A DNA stretch of 64,000 bases from Ignavibacteria bacterium. Lineage in GTDB: Bacteria > Bacteroidota > Ignavibacteria > Tepidaquicellales > Tepidaquicellaceae. The translations under genes and the position numbers were made by a program. Numbering within the stretch: the stretch's first letter is position 1; every line of letters starts with the position of its first letter. The notes below the pieces were generated by a model. It was not told the DNA's origin, ran no database searches, and saw only the letters and a program-made list of their open reading frames with translations. This document shows, one piece after another, positions 18,331 to 26,655 of the stretch. The stretch is from assembly GCA_016704345.1 (NCBI GenBank), contig JADJAH010000038.1:62001-126000 (forward strand), given 5' to 3'.

Positions 18331-19983
18331 ATGGCAAACGGAACTATAGCCGCGCACGGCACGGCTGAAGTTGATTTTTATCACGTCAAGAGCAAGCACA
18401 AGGGATTACTGGCCTGGCTTCTGACAACTGACCATAAGCGGATCGGTATAATGTACCTTAGCTGCATGACAGTGTTCTTCCTAACTGCAATGACCTTCGG
18501 TGTATTAATGCGTCTAGAGATGCTGACTCCCGGAATGACTATCATGACCGCGCAGACATACAACTCGCTCTTCACATTGCACGGAGTGATAATGATCTTT
18601 CTGTTCATTATTCCCGGCATACCGGCAGTCTTCGGAAATTTCTTTCTGCCGATACAGATCGGAGCAATGGATGTTCAGTTTCCGAGACTTAATCTCCTCT
18701 CTTGGTATCTGTACATTATCGGCGGCGGACTGGCAATTTTCTCTCTCTTTGGCGGCGGCGGCTGGGTTGATACCGGTTGGACATTCTATGTTCCATATAG
18801 CGTAAGGACAACGACTAATGTTTCATTATCGGTCTTCGCAGCATTCGTTCTCGGATTTTCGTCAATATTGACAGGACTGAATTTTATCACAACCATTCAC
18901 AGACTCAGATGTCCGGGAATGACGTTCTTCAGAATGCCGCTTTTCATCTGGTCAATTTATGCGACATCATGGATACAGGTTCTTGCAACTCCGGTTATTG
19001 GAATCACACTCGTACTGATAATTCTCGAGAGAGCTTTTGGCATCGGAGTATTTGATCCTACACTCGGCGGTGACCCAATTCTTTATCAGCATCTGTTCTG
19101 GATATATTCTCATCCGGCAGTTTACATCATGATACTTCCGGCTATGGGTGTCGTATCAGAGATCATTCCGACATTCGCAAGAAAACCTATCTTTGGTTAT
19201 GTGCCGATTGCAATATCAAGTCTTGCGATCGCGCTCGTCGGCTATCTTGTATGGGGACATCATATGTTCTCAAGCGGTATCAGCGATACTTCGCGAGTAA
19301 TATTCTCACTGCTTACATTTATAGTAGCATTGCCTTCCGGCATAAAAGTTTTTAATTGGGTTGCAACACTTTACAAGGGTTCCATAGTAATGTCTGCTCC
19401 TATGCTTTATGCGATGTTGTTCATCTTCATATTCTCTATCGGAGGACTTACAGGACTCGTACTCGGAGCTCTGAATACTGATTTGCACGTGACCGATACC
19501 TATTATGTGGTCGCACACTTTCACTATGTGATGTTCGGAGGAATGGGAATCATTTTCTTTGCATCGGTTCATTATTGGTTTCCCAAGATGTTTGGCAAAA
19601 TGTATAATGAAAAGATGGCGAAGGTTGCCGCAATTATTATCGGTGTCGGCTTCAACGTGTTATATTTTCCTATGTTCATCATGGGATATATGGGAATGCC
19701 GAGAAGGTACTACGATTATCTTCCGGAGTTCCAGATCTATCATCTGATTTCAACTGTTGGATCATGGATTCTTGTTTCAGGTATTCTGATCATGATAGCA
19801 AATCTTTTGTCGGGTCTGAGAAACGGTTCAAAAGCATCTTCAAATCCTTGGGAAGGAACAACTCTGGAATGGACAGTGCCGTCTCCTCCGCCGCTTCTTA
19901 ACTTTGATAAGATTCCAACTGTAGATCACGGTCCATATGAACATCCTGAAATCGCAAGAAGGAAAGAGGAGGAATCAAAATGA
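18331..19983 (+). CDS. coxA: Cytochrome c oxidase subunit I (heme-copper oxidase)
   Basis: This is the catalytic subunit of an A-type oxidase, 550 residues with about twelve helices. The ligands are visible: H84 (FTLHG) and H398 for low-spin heme, H396 for the high-spin heme in VVAHFHYVMFGG, and CuB ligands H261, H310 and H311 (WGHHMF). The cross-linked Tyr is Y265 in SHPAVYI. It reduces oxygen to water and pumps protons. The stop overlaps coxC by 4 bases. Confidence 0.97.
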   Translation: MANGTIAAHGTAEVDFYHVKSKHKGLLAWLLTTDHKRIGIMYLSCMTVFFLTAMTFGVLMRLEMLTPGMTIMTAQTYNSLFTLHGVIMIFLFIIPGIPAVFGNFFLPIQIGAMDVQFPRLNLLSWYLYIIGGGLAIFSLFGGGGWVDTGWTFYVPYSVRTTTNVSLSVFAAFVLGFSSILTGLNFITTIHRLRCPGMTFFRMPLFIWSIYATSWIQVLATPVIGITLVLIILERAFGIGVFDPTLGGDPILYQHLFWIYSHPAVYIMILPAMGVVSEIIPTFARKPIFGYVPIAISSLAIALVGYLVWGHHMFSSGISDTSRVIFSLLTFIVALPSGIKVFNWVATLYKGSIVMSAPMLYAMLFIFIFSIGGLTGLVLGALNTDLHVTDTYYVVAHFHYVMFGGMGIIFFASVHYWFPKMFGKMYNEKMAKVAAIIIGVGFNVLYFPMFIMGYMGMPRRYYDYLPEFQIYHLISTVGSWILVSGILIMIANLLSGLRNGSKASSNPWEGTTLEWTVPSPPPLLNFDKIPTVDHGPYEHPEIARRKEEESK

Positions 19984-20618
19984 GTAATAACGTAAACACG
20001 GCTGTCGAAGAAGTACAGGAAATTCACATGCACCGCGATGACTTCGGCTCAAAGATGGGCATGTGGCTCTTTCTCTTCACGGAAGTTCTGCTATTTGGTG
20101 GATTATTCATCTTGTATGCAGCTTACAGATACATCTATCCCGAGGCATTCGTTGTAGCTTCCGGCGAGCTCGATGTCTTTATGGGCGGGATCAATACGGT
20201 TATACTTCTTACAAGCAGTCTTACTGTTGTACTTGGTATTGTTGCGCTCCAAAAGGGAAACAAGAAACTATGCCTATCATTTTTATGGATCACGGTTTTC
20301 TGCGGAATAGTATTTCTTGTGAATAAATATTTCGAGTGGGGTGCAAAGTTTCATCACGGTATTTATCCCAAAGGACCTGCTTTGCAGGATATGAGCGAAG
20401 GAGAAGTCATGTACTTTGGATTGTATTACGTAATGACAGGACTGCACGGACTGCACATCATAGTAGGACTTGCTTTCATTGGTTTTGTGATGTGGCAGAT
20501 CAAGAGGAACATACTTACTGCTGACAATTTTCAACGCCTCGAGAATGCTGGCCTTTACTGGCACCTTGTTGATATAATCTGGATCTTCCTTTTTCCGTTA
20601 TTCTACTTAATTCACTAA
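19980..20618 (+). CDS. coxC: Cytochrome c oxidase subunit III
   Basis: This encodes 212 residues with about five membrane helices, matching the short bacterial form of subunit III. Typical text is SKMGMWLFLFTEVLLFGGLF near the start and TGLHGLHIIVGLAFIGFV toward the end. It stabilises the proton-pumping core. It starts in the coxA stop codon overlap, and coxD follows four bases later. Confidence 0.94.
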   Translation: MSNNVNTAVEEVQEIHMHRDDFGSKMGMWLFLFTEVLLFGGLFILYAAYRYIYPEAFVVASGELDVFMGGINTVILLTSSLTVVLGIVALQKGNKKLCLSFLWITVFCGIVFLVNKYFEWGAKFHHGIYPKGPALQDMSEGEVMYFGLYYVMTGLHGLHIIVGLAFIGFVMWQIKRNILTADNFQRLENAGLYWHLVDIIWIFLFPLFYLIH

Positions 20619-20622
20619 ACAA

Positions 20623-20946
20623 ATGGATACTAACAATCACCACGACGAACACAACGACGGGCATATTGCTGAAGCTCATCATCCAAGTTACGGAGTAAAC
20701 ATTCTTGTATGGATCGGTTTGCTTTCACTTACTGCCGTAACTGTTGCAGTTGCCGGAATCAATCTCGGAAGTCTTGCGCTCACCGTTGCACTGATAATAG
20801 CTACAGTGAAGTCTCTGTTTGTAGTTAATTTTTTCATGCATGTAAAGTTCGACAACAAGGTTGTGAAGATCTTCATTGGAGTTTGCATGCTTATTTTTGT
20901 TATAGTACTCATACTAACTTTTTTCGATTTAACTTTCAGATTTTAA
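20623..20946 (+). CDS. coxD: Cytochrome c oxidase subunit IV (prokaryotic type)
   Basis: This 107-residue protein has a His/Asp-rich N-terminus (NNHHDEHNDGH) and three membrane helices, the pattern of bacterial subunit IV proteins. The conserved helix region ATVKSLFVVNFFMHVKF is clear. It likely aids oxidase assembly or stability. It is tightly packed between subunits III and II. Confidence 0.9.
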   Translation: MDTNNHHDEHNDGHIAEAHHPSYGVNILVWIGLLSLTAVTVAVAGINLGSLALTVALIIATVKSLFVVNFFMHVKFDNKVVKIFIGVCMLIFVIVLILTFFDLTFRF

Positions 20947-20950
20947 AATC

Positions 20951-21691
20951 ATGAGACCGGATATAGCAACTCAGGTTGACCAAACGTTTTGGATGATTAC
21001 CGGAACATCAATTGTTCTTCTGCTGATTATTACCGCCGCTATGCTTTACTTCTTATTTAAATATAGTAAGAAGAGGCATCCGGTTCCTGAAAATATAGAG
21101 GGAAATACATCAATAGAAATTGTGTGGACTGTCATACCGGTAATAATTGTATTAGTAATGTTCTTTATAAGCTGGGCAGGCTTCAAGAACATGAGGGATG
21201 TTCCCAAGGATGCGATGGTTGTAAAGGTTATGGGACAAATGTGGAAATGGAGTTTTGAATATGATAACAAAAAGAAATCCGATACGCTTTATCTTCCGGT
21301 CAACAGGGATGTCAAGTTTGAGATTGGCTCAATCGATGTCAATCATAGTTTTTACTTGCCGCAATTCAGGGTTAAGGAAGATGCTATTCCCGGGAGAACA
21401 AACTACTATTGGATCAGAACAAATGAAGAGGGCAACTTCTATGCGGCATGTGCAGAATACTGCGGATTAAATCACTGGAACATGTATGCTCAAATGGTTG
21501 TAATGCCCGAGGATAAGTTTGCAGTTTGGAAGAATTATTTTCCGCCTGACACTACAGCAGTTGCTAAGACAGACACGCTTAAAACAACAGCGGGTGCTAA
21601 GGATACTTTAAAGACTGTCAAAGACTCGCTCAAAGTGCCGGCTGTTACAAAGGATACGACTGCAATCAAGAAAGACACAATTAAGAAATAA
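20951..21691 (+). CDS. coxB: Cytochrome c oxidase subunit II (CuA) with repetitive Lys/Thr tail
   Basis: This encodes 246 residues: two membrane helices (about 14-36 and 57-77), then the cupredoxin domain with the CuA site. The ligands are an upstream His in DVNHSF and C167, C171, H175 and M178 in CAEYCGLNHWNM. There is no fused cytochrome c domain, so the partner cytochrome must be separate. The last 50 residues are a low-complexity tail rich in KDT and KTD steps, probably disordered in the periplasm. The order I-III-IV-II is unusual, since subunit II usually precedes subunit I. Confidence 0.95.
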   Translation: MRPDIATQVDQTFWMITGTSIVLLLIITAAMLYFLFKYSKKRHPVPENIEGNTSIEIVWTVIPVIIVLVMFFISWAGFKNMRDVPKDAMVVKVMGQMWKWSFEYDNKKKSDTLYLPVNRDVKFEIGSIDVNHSFYLPQFRVKEDAIPGRTNYYWIRTNEEGNFYAACAEYCGLNHWNMYAQMVVMPEDKFAVWKNYFPPDTTAVAKTDTLKTTAGAKDTLKTVKDSLKVPAVTKDTTAIKKDTIKK

Positions 21692-21742
21692 ACAATCTGA
21701 ACCATCATCGGAACAACAGCAGTACATAAGAAAGAATTGTCC

Positions 21743-22645
21743 GTGGATTCAGCTGCTAAAAGCGGCTTGTCCCACAAGCTTAGCATTCTTGCCGAAGTAA
21801 TAAAATTAAGAATCACTATCCTCGTTTCATTCACCACAACCCTTGGATACATTCTTGCTTCGGAGAATCTTGCATCTTTTTCTGCATATCCTGTGCTTGG
21901 GATTTTCCTCCTTGCATGCGGTGCCGCGGCACTGAATCATTATCAGGAAAGAGACAGGGACTATCTAATGGACAGGACCAAAAACAGGCCCCTGCCGTCA
22001 GGTGAAGTATCACCGATGAGCGTACTGCTAATTACGGCATTCTTCATTGTATCGGGTTCACTTGTTCTCTATTTCGGCTCAAACGTTACGACCTTGCTCA
22101 TTGGATTGACTACATTCTTCTGGTACAACGCTGTTTACACTCCCTTGAAAAAAGTAATGGCTCTTGCCATAATACCGGGATCGCTTGTTGGTGCGCTTCC
22201 TCCGCTCGCCGGATGGACTGCCGCAGGCGGTGATATACTTGATCCGAAAATTCTCATTGTTGCTACATTCTTTTTTGTTTGGCAGATACCGCATTTCTGG
22301 ATATTGCTTCTGGTGTATGGAAATGATTACGCAAAAGGAGGATATCCTACACTGACAAGTGTGCTTACAAAGCATCAATTGATGAATATCACATTTTCGT
22401 GGATTCTTCTTACTATCGCAGTAGCGCTTTCTTTCAATTTCTTTGGAATTCTGAATTTCTTCCTGTCTGGTATTGCTTTGCTCGTGTTATGCGGATGGAT
22501 ATTTTTCGAATCCGTCAAGTTCAGAAAGTATGAGGGAAGTGACAACAAAGTATATAAGGGCATGTTCATGAGGATAAATGTTTTTGTTCTGCTGATCATC
22601 ACACTGCTTTCGCTCGACAAACTTTTGAAATTATTTTTGGAATAA
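21743..22645 (+). CDS. ctaB: Protoheme IX farnesyltransferase (heme O synthase)
   Basis: This is a UbiA-family enzyme that adds a farnesyl group to heme b, making heme o, the precursor of heme a for the oxidase just upstream. It has about 300 residues and about eight helices. The active-site motif NHYQERDRDYLMDRTKNRPL carries the Asp-rich site and the conserved heme-O-synthase RTKNRPLP. There is no ATG. The frame opens at a TTG (21737), but the GTG at 21743 has an AAGAAAG about 7 bases upstream, so I prefer GTG. No ctaA (heme A synthase) is seen in this window. Confidence 0.92.
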   Translation: MDSAAKSGLSHKLSILAEVIKLRITILVSFTTTLGYILASENLASFSAYPVLGIFLLACGAAALNHYQERDRDYLMDRTKNRPLPSGEVSPMSVLLITAFFIVSGSLVLYFGSNVTTLLIGLTTFFWYNAVYTPLKKVMALAIIPGSLVGALPPLAGWTAAGGDILDPKILIVATFFFVWQIPHFWILLLVYGNDYAKGGYPTLTSVLTKHQLMNITFSWILLTIAVALSFNFFGILNFFLSGIALLVLCGWIFFESVKFRKYEGSDNKVYKGMFMRINVFVLLIITLLSLDKLLKLFLE

Positions 22646-22663
22646 CTCAACCGAATAAGTTAA

Positions 22664-23782
22664 ATGGATTTTTTAGAGAACCTTGTAATACCGGCTACTA
22701 CACAGCACTTGCTGATGATCAAGGTGATACTTGGGCTGGCGACGATAATTTTTCTTCCGTTCTTTGGAATGCTTCTCGGTGGAACTGCATTCTCCGTCAT
22801 ATTCAATTCTTACGGAAGAAAGAATAACAAACCCATGTATATCAGGTTTGCCAAGGATATAATTGATAAGCTGGCTATCAACAGGTTTGTTGGAGTTGGT
22901 CTGGGCATCATTCCGCTTCTCTCAATAACGTTCTGTTATGCTCAGTTGCTTTACGGACAAAGTGTTATCTCAATAAGTCTGCTGTTTGTTGCAACACTCA
23001 TTCTGGCTATAGCAGTGAATTTTATTTACAGCTACCAAAGCACTTTTCAGATCGAGTCTCTCATTGAAACATTTAAAGATATTAGCGGTCTCGATAAGCA
23101 TGAGCTTGAAACAAAAGTTCCGGAAGAAGTTACCGACTACGAATTTGATCTATTAAACACAAACTCAAATGCCGGGCTTTGGGGATTAGTTCTGCTGATC
23201 ATCACAGCCTTGTTCTATGCCGGCGGTACATCGATAGCGCTTAACTCAGACAGGTATCAGGATTTTCAGAATATTGCGCAGATGTTCCTCTCCGGATCAA
23301 CACTCATAAATTTTCTTTTTCTTCTTGTCTTTTCAATTGCGACATCAGGCGTCGCGATATTGTTTTTCTTTTTCGGGTGGCAGGGAGGAATGCATGACAT
23401 GGAAAATGAATACGCAGAGTTTGCAAAAGCTATAGGCGGCAAGATCGCGTTCTCAGGCGCCGCACTGCTTCCCGTAGTCCTGTTCCTCAGCTTCTTCTTT
23501 ACTCCAAATATTGCCTTGTCAGGATCGGTGTTCATCTACACGGGCCTTGCGTTTGCAGCATTGCTTATGCTGTGCAACTTCATCTATGCAGTTATCAAAA
23601 ATTCTGATATGAAGTATGTTGCAGCGGCTTTCTACGTTCTCATTCTTAGTACCGGATTTATTGTAATGAAGAATGAGTCCGCGTTTGGTGTTGCCGTTCA
23701 GAAGAATCTGATCGCGACAAATCTAAAAGCCGTTGAACTGGAAACAGAAAAAAATCCAAGACTATTAATACGGCGGGAATAA
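22664..23782 (+). CDS. Multi-pass membrane protein, N-terminal part of a frameshifted membrane-cytochrome c fusion
   Basis: This encodes 372 residues with eight or more hydrophobic segments. I do not recognise a named family. It begins MDFLENLVIPATTQHLLMIK and has a conserved-looking GKIAFSGAALLPVVLFLSFF helix. After an A7 run (23748-23754) this frame soon stops (RLLIRRE). One added A, or a -1 slip, leads instead into an 86-residue heme-binding tail ending at 24027. The natural product is therefore probably a membrane protein with a C-terminal periplasmic cytochrome c domain of about 460 residues. It closes the ACIII/oxidase operon, consistent with a role in respiration. Confidence 0.75.
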   Translation: MDFLENLVIPATTQHLLMIKVILGLATIIFLPFFGMLLGGTAFSVIFNSYGRKNNKPMYIRFAKDIIDKLAINRFVGVGLGIIPLLSITFCYAQLLYGQSVISISLLFVATLILAIAVNFIYSYQSTFQIESLIETFKDISGLDKHELETKVPEEVTDYEFDLLNTNSNAGLWGLVLLIITALFYAGGTSIALNSDRYQDFQNIAQMFLSGSTLINFLFLLVFSIATSGVAILFFFFGWQGGMHDMENEYAEFAKAIGGKIAFSGAALLPVVLFLSFFFTPNIALSGSVFIYTGLAFAALLMLCNFIYAVIKNSDMKYVAAAFYVLILSTGFIVMKNESAFGVAVQKNLIATNLKAVELETEKNPRLLIRRE

Positions 23783-24027
23783 ATGCAGAAGAGATTTACA
23801 ATCGCGTCTGTGCGGCATGTCATAAATTCGATGTTAAGCTTGTGGGACCGCCTTACCTGCAAACTGTTCCGACTTATAACGGCGATGTGAAAAAACTGTC
23901 TGCTTTCATACTGAAACCGACGAAGAAAAATCCGGAGTATCCGCCAATGCCGGCACAGCCGCTAAAGCAGAAGGAAGCCGATGCAGTCGCTCAATATTTG
24001 ATAGACAGAGTCGCCGGTAAGAAGTAA
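23755..24027 (+). pseudogene. C-terminal monoheme cytochrome c domain displaced by the frameshift
   Basis: This frame encodes KTINTAGINAEEIYNRV, then the heme site CAACH (codons 23809-23823), then GPPYLQTVPTYNG, a probable axial Met in YPPMPAQ, and ends QYLIDRVAGKK. It is a complete small class I cytochrome c domain. There is no ATG, GTG or TTG between the frameshift and the heme motif, and no signal peptide, so it cannot be translated or exported by itself. It must be reached through the membrane protein upstream. Either the A7 run is an indel, or slippage makes the fusion. Confidence 0.7.
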
Positions 24028-24056
24028 GATTTGTATTCAAATTTTAATAAGACAAC

Positions 24057-24091
24057 GGGCAAAACAGATTCTTGTTTTGCCCTTATTCTTT
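24057..24091 (+). terminator. Terminator of the act-cox operon
   Basis: A perfect hairpin GGGCAAAACA/TGTTTTGCCC (24057-24066 and 24073-24082) is followed by TTATTCTTT. It closes the 15-kb respiratory run and ends just three bases before the sirtuin ATG. Confidence 0.85.
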
Positions 24092-24093
24092 AA

Positions 24094-24786
24094 ATGAAAA
24101 AATTAGTTGTACTAACGGGAGCCGGAATTAGCGCCGAAAGCGGCCTGTCAACTTTCAGAAATGCTGGCGGCTTATGGGAAGGCCATGATGTTATTGAAGT
24201 AGCTTCTCCCGAAGGCTGGAGAAGGAATAAAGAACTGGTGCTCGAATTCTATAACCAGCGCAGAAGACAAATGCACAATGTTACATTCAATGATGCTCAT
24301 AAGGCTCTTGTAAGACTCGAAGAGATCTTTGATGTAACTGTCATCACACAGAATGTTGATTATTTTCACGAAAAGTCCGGATCATCAAGAGTCATTCATC
24401 TGCATGGCGAACTTGACAAGGCAAGAAGTTCTGTGAATCCTGATCTTATTTATGATCTGAACGGTAAGGACATAAAGATCGGTGACAAATGCGAAGAAGG
24501 CTCACAACTGAGGCCGCACGTTGTTTGGTTTGGTGAAATGGTACCGATGATGGAAATAGCTGTGAAACATTGTCTCGCGGCGGATATATTTATAGTAATT
24601 GGTACATCATTGGTAGTCTATCCCGCTGCTAGCCTGCTGGAATTTGTCCCTGACAATACTAAGATCTACCTGATCGATCCGGAAAAACCGGAATATCTCC
24701 CGTATCAAATAGATGTTGAATACATTCAGGAAAAGGCTGTCAAAGGAACTTCTGAACTCGTAGAAAGACTTCTCAAATCGGCTTAA
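24094..24786 (+). CDS. Sir2-family NAD-dependent protein deacylase, zinc-cysteine-less type
   Basis: This is a sirtuin of 230 residues. The NAD-binding GAGISAESGLSTFR (about 8-21), TQNVD with HLHGEL (the catalytic His), and VVWFGE motifs are present. FYNQRRRQ (about 51-58) carries the Tyr and Arg that bind acidic acyl groups in the CobB/SIRT5 class, so desuccinylase-type activity is likely. The four zinc-binding cysteines of most sirtuins are missing; the region holds only one Cys. This form occurs in Bacteroidota relatives. It follows the operon terminator directly and may have its own promoter within or before it. Confidence 0.9.
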   Translation: MKKLVVLTGAGISAESGLSTFRNAGGLWEGHDVIEVASPEGWRRNKELVLEFYNQRRRQMHNVTFNDAHKALVRLEEIFDVTVITQNVDYFHEKSGSSRVIHLHGELDKARSSVNPDLIYDLNGKDIKIGDKCEEGSQLRPHVVWFGEMVPMMEIAVKHCLAADIFIVIGTSLVVYPAASLLEFVPDNTKIYLIDPEKPEYLPYQIDVEYIQEKAVKGTSELVERLLKSA

Positions 24787-24804
24787 TGAAATACCAATCA
24801 TTAT

Positions 24805-24845
24805 AAAAAAAGAGCTGCCTCATTCTCATGAGACAGCTCTTTGTA
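24805..24845. terminator. Bidirectional terminator between convergent sirtuin and ompA-like genes
   Basis: The hairpin AGAGCTG-C-CTCAT / ATGAG-A-CAGCTCT (24811-24840) has one mismatch and a TCTC loop. It is flanked by a run of A on the left (24805-24810) and TTTGTATT on the right, so it can end transcripts in both directions. Confidence 0.85.
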
Positions 24846-24862
24846 TTATTTCTAAAAGCGAA

Positions 24863-26302
24863 TTACTTGGTTCTCTTGAAGTCAATCCTTCTGTTCTTGA
24901 ATCTTCCTTCTTCAGTATCATTTGTGTCAACCGGCTGATCCGGTCCATATCCGGTTGTTGTAATTCTGCTCGCATCAATTCCTTTGCTTACGAACCAGTC
25001 TTTAACGGATTCGGCTCTCCTTTCGGAAAGTCTCATGTTGTGAGCTCTTCCGCCAGTGTTGTCCGTATGTCCACTGATCTCAACTTCGAGGTTTGGATAT
25101 TCCTTCATAGCATTAAGAGCACTTTCAAGTTTGTCCTCTGCAAGTGAAGAGATATCTGCGCTGTTGGTTGCAAAGTTGATTCCTTCAAGTGTGATTACCT
25201 GACCTACTTTTATCGGCTCTTCCTTCTTAACTTCCGGAACGTCATCTGCCGGATTCAAAGGATCGGTTCCTCTTGCTACTTCAATTCCGTCAAAAACAGA
25301 ACCTGCATCTGTATCAGGATTTAGCGGATTTGTCTTGTGAGTCTTAACTTCAGCTCCGTCCATCAGCTCGTCATTGTCTGAGTCACTGTCGAGAGGATCG
25401 GTTCTGTAATTGTTAACTTCATCACTGTCAGTCAGGCCGTCTGCATCTGTGTCTGTCTTCAATGGATTGGTATTGTAAGTATTCACTTCCATACCGTCAA
25501 TCAGACCGTCTGCATCTGTATCTTTGTTACAGGCATCTGTCTTGTAAGTATTGACTTCTGACCCGTCATTCAGGCCATCACCGTCTGTATCGGCGATTGC
25601 CGGATTTGTGCAACCCTTTTCTTCCACGCAATCTGTCAAACCATCTTTATCAGTATCAATTGTACAATCTTCTCCGCCGGCAAAGGCAATACCCAGACCA
25701 CCTTGAAGCCACGAATCTTTGTAATCTTCAATTACAAAGTTATTAAGCAGATCAGTGAATGTATAACTCGCACCTACGTGAAGATCAAGTAAGACATTCT
25801 TTGACAGCTTAATTTCAGTACCTATACCCGCAGGAACAAAACCTGTCCAGCCACTCTGCAGTTCGGAATACTGCGGAGATACTGTAACATCCGGAGTTTC
25901 AGTAACATCAAAATTCAACAAACCGGCACCAATATAAAAATATGGGTTCCAGCTAGATTTTGTTCCTGACCAGGGTGTAATCTTAAGTCGAGCGTCAATT
26001 GGAATTAAATTAGCTTTGACCTCTTTGTCATGATCAACAACCGCGGTTCCATGTGGATTGAAATTGTCTTCAGTTACAAACTGACCGTAACCTGCACCTA
26101 ATTCAAGTGCAAGGGTATTTGTCAGTTCAAAATCAACAAAGCCTCTTCCTATGAAAGAGAATTTGCTGTCAAACTCACTAAATGGCATTAGCGGATTGAA
26201 TTGCACACCGCCTTTTATACTATAGTCCTTGAACTGTGAATATCCGTTGGAAGAGACAATTAGCAATAGCGTAAATACAAATAAGTAAACTGCCTTTTTC
26301 AT
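24863..26302 (-). CDS. OmpA-family outer-membrane protein with thrombospondin type 3 calcium repeats
   Basis: This 479-residue protein has a signal peptide (MKKAVYLFVFTLLLIVSSNGYSQ), an N-terminal beta-barrel (about 25-200), a linker of about six TSP3-type repeats (DTDKDGLTD, DTDGDGLND, DTDADGLID and others, about 215-355), and an OmpA peptidoglycan-binding domain (EISGHTDNTGG, LSERRAESVKDW, NRRIDFKR). It should anchor the outer membrane to peptidoglycan, with the acidic calcium-binding linker as a rigid spacer. The later repeats degenerate (SDSDNDELMD, DTDAGSVFD). Confidence 0.92.
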   Translation of the reverse strand: MKKAVYLFVFTLLLIVSSNGYSQFKDYSIKGGVQFNPLMPFSEFDSKFSFIGRGFVDFELTNTLALELGAGYGQFVTEDNFNPHGTAVVDHDKEVKANLIPIDARLKITPWSGTKSSWNPYFYIGAGLLNFDVTETPDVTVSPQYSELQSGWTGFVPAGIGTEIKLSKNVLLDLHVGASYTFTDLLNNFVIEDYKDSWLQGGLGIAFAGGEDCTIDTDKDGLTDCVEEKGCTNPAIADTDGDGLNDGSEVNTYKTDACNKDTDADGLIDGMEVNTYNTNPLKTDTDADGLTDSDEVNNYRTDPLDSDSDNDELMDGAEVKTHKTNPLNPDTDAGSVFDGIEVARGTDPLNPADDVPEVKKEEPIKVGQVITLEGINFATNSADISSLAEDKLESALNAMKEYPNLEVEISGHTDNTGGRAHNMRLSERRAESVKDWFVSKGIDASRITTTGYGPDQPVDTNDTEEGRFKNRRIDFKRTK

Positions 26303-26655
26303 TTTTTTGTTTTTGGTTAATGATATTATTTTGTTTGAAATTTAGTTTTTAGATAAACTAATCCCATAAATTCTGATTACTTGTATGTTTTAAAGTCGAT
26401 TGGGGATTTTACAGGTATGCTTTTCTTACAATCTTATACGATTACATTTTTAATGTTGGCCAAAATATGAAAATTGAATAACAATAAACACTAAAAAAAA
26501 TCATCGCATTAATTCGAATGAATTAATGTTACCAAATTCGATTTCAAGAGAATATGAATAATTTTGATCTCTCAGGTTGCAATGATTGGATTGCAATTCA
26601 AAATCCGCATACGAATCATATTCACCCTACACAAAGCCAGATATTTATAATTTGA
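26303..26655. other. Intergenic region upstream of the ompA-like gene
   Basis: This 353-base AT-rich region contains two small inverted repeats (26507-26528 and 26577-26596) and presumably the promoter of the minus-strand OmpA gene. No gene is supported. Confidence 0.5.
26507..26528. repeat. Inverted repeat, 9-bp arms
   Basis: CATTAATTC (26507-26515) and GAATTAATG (26520-26528) are perfect inverted arms around GAAT. It lies about 205 bases upstream of the OmpA-family start. It could be an operator or a transcript hairpin; the sequence does not decide. Confidence 0.6.
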
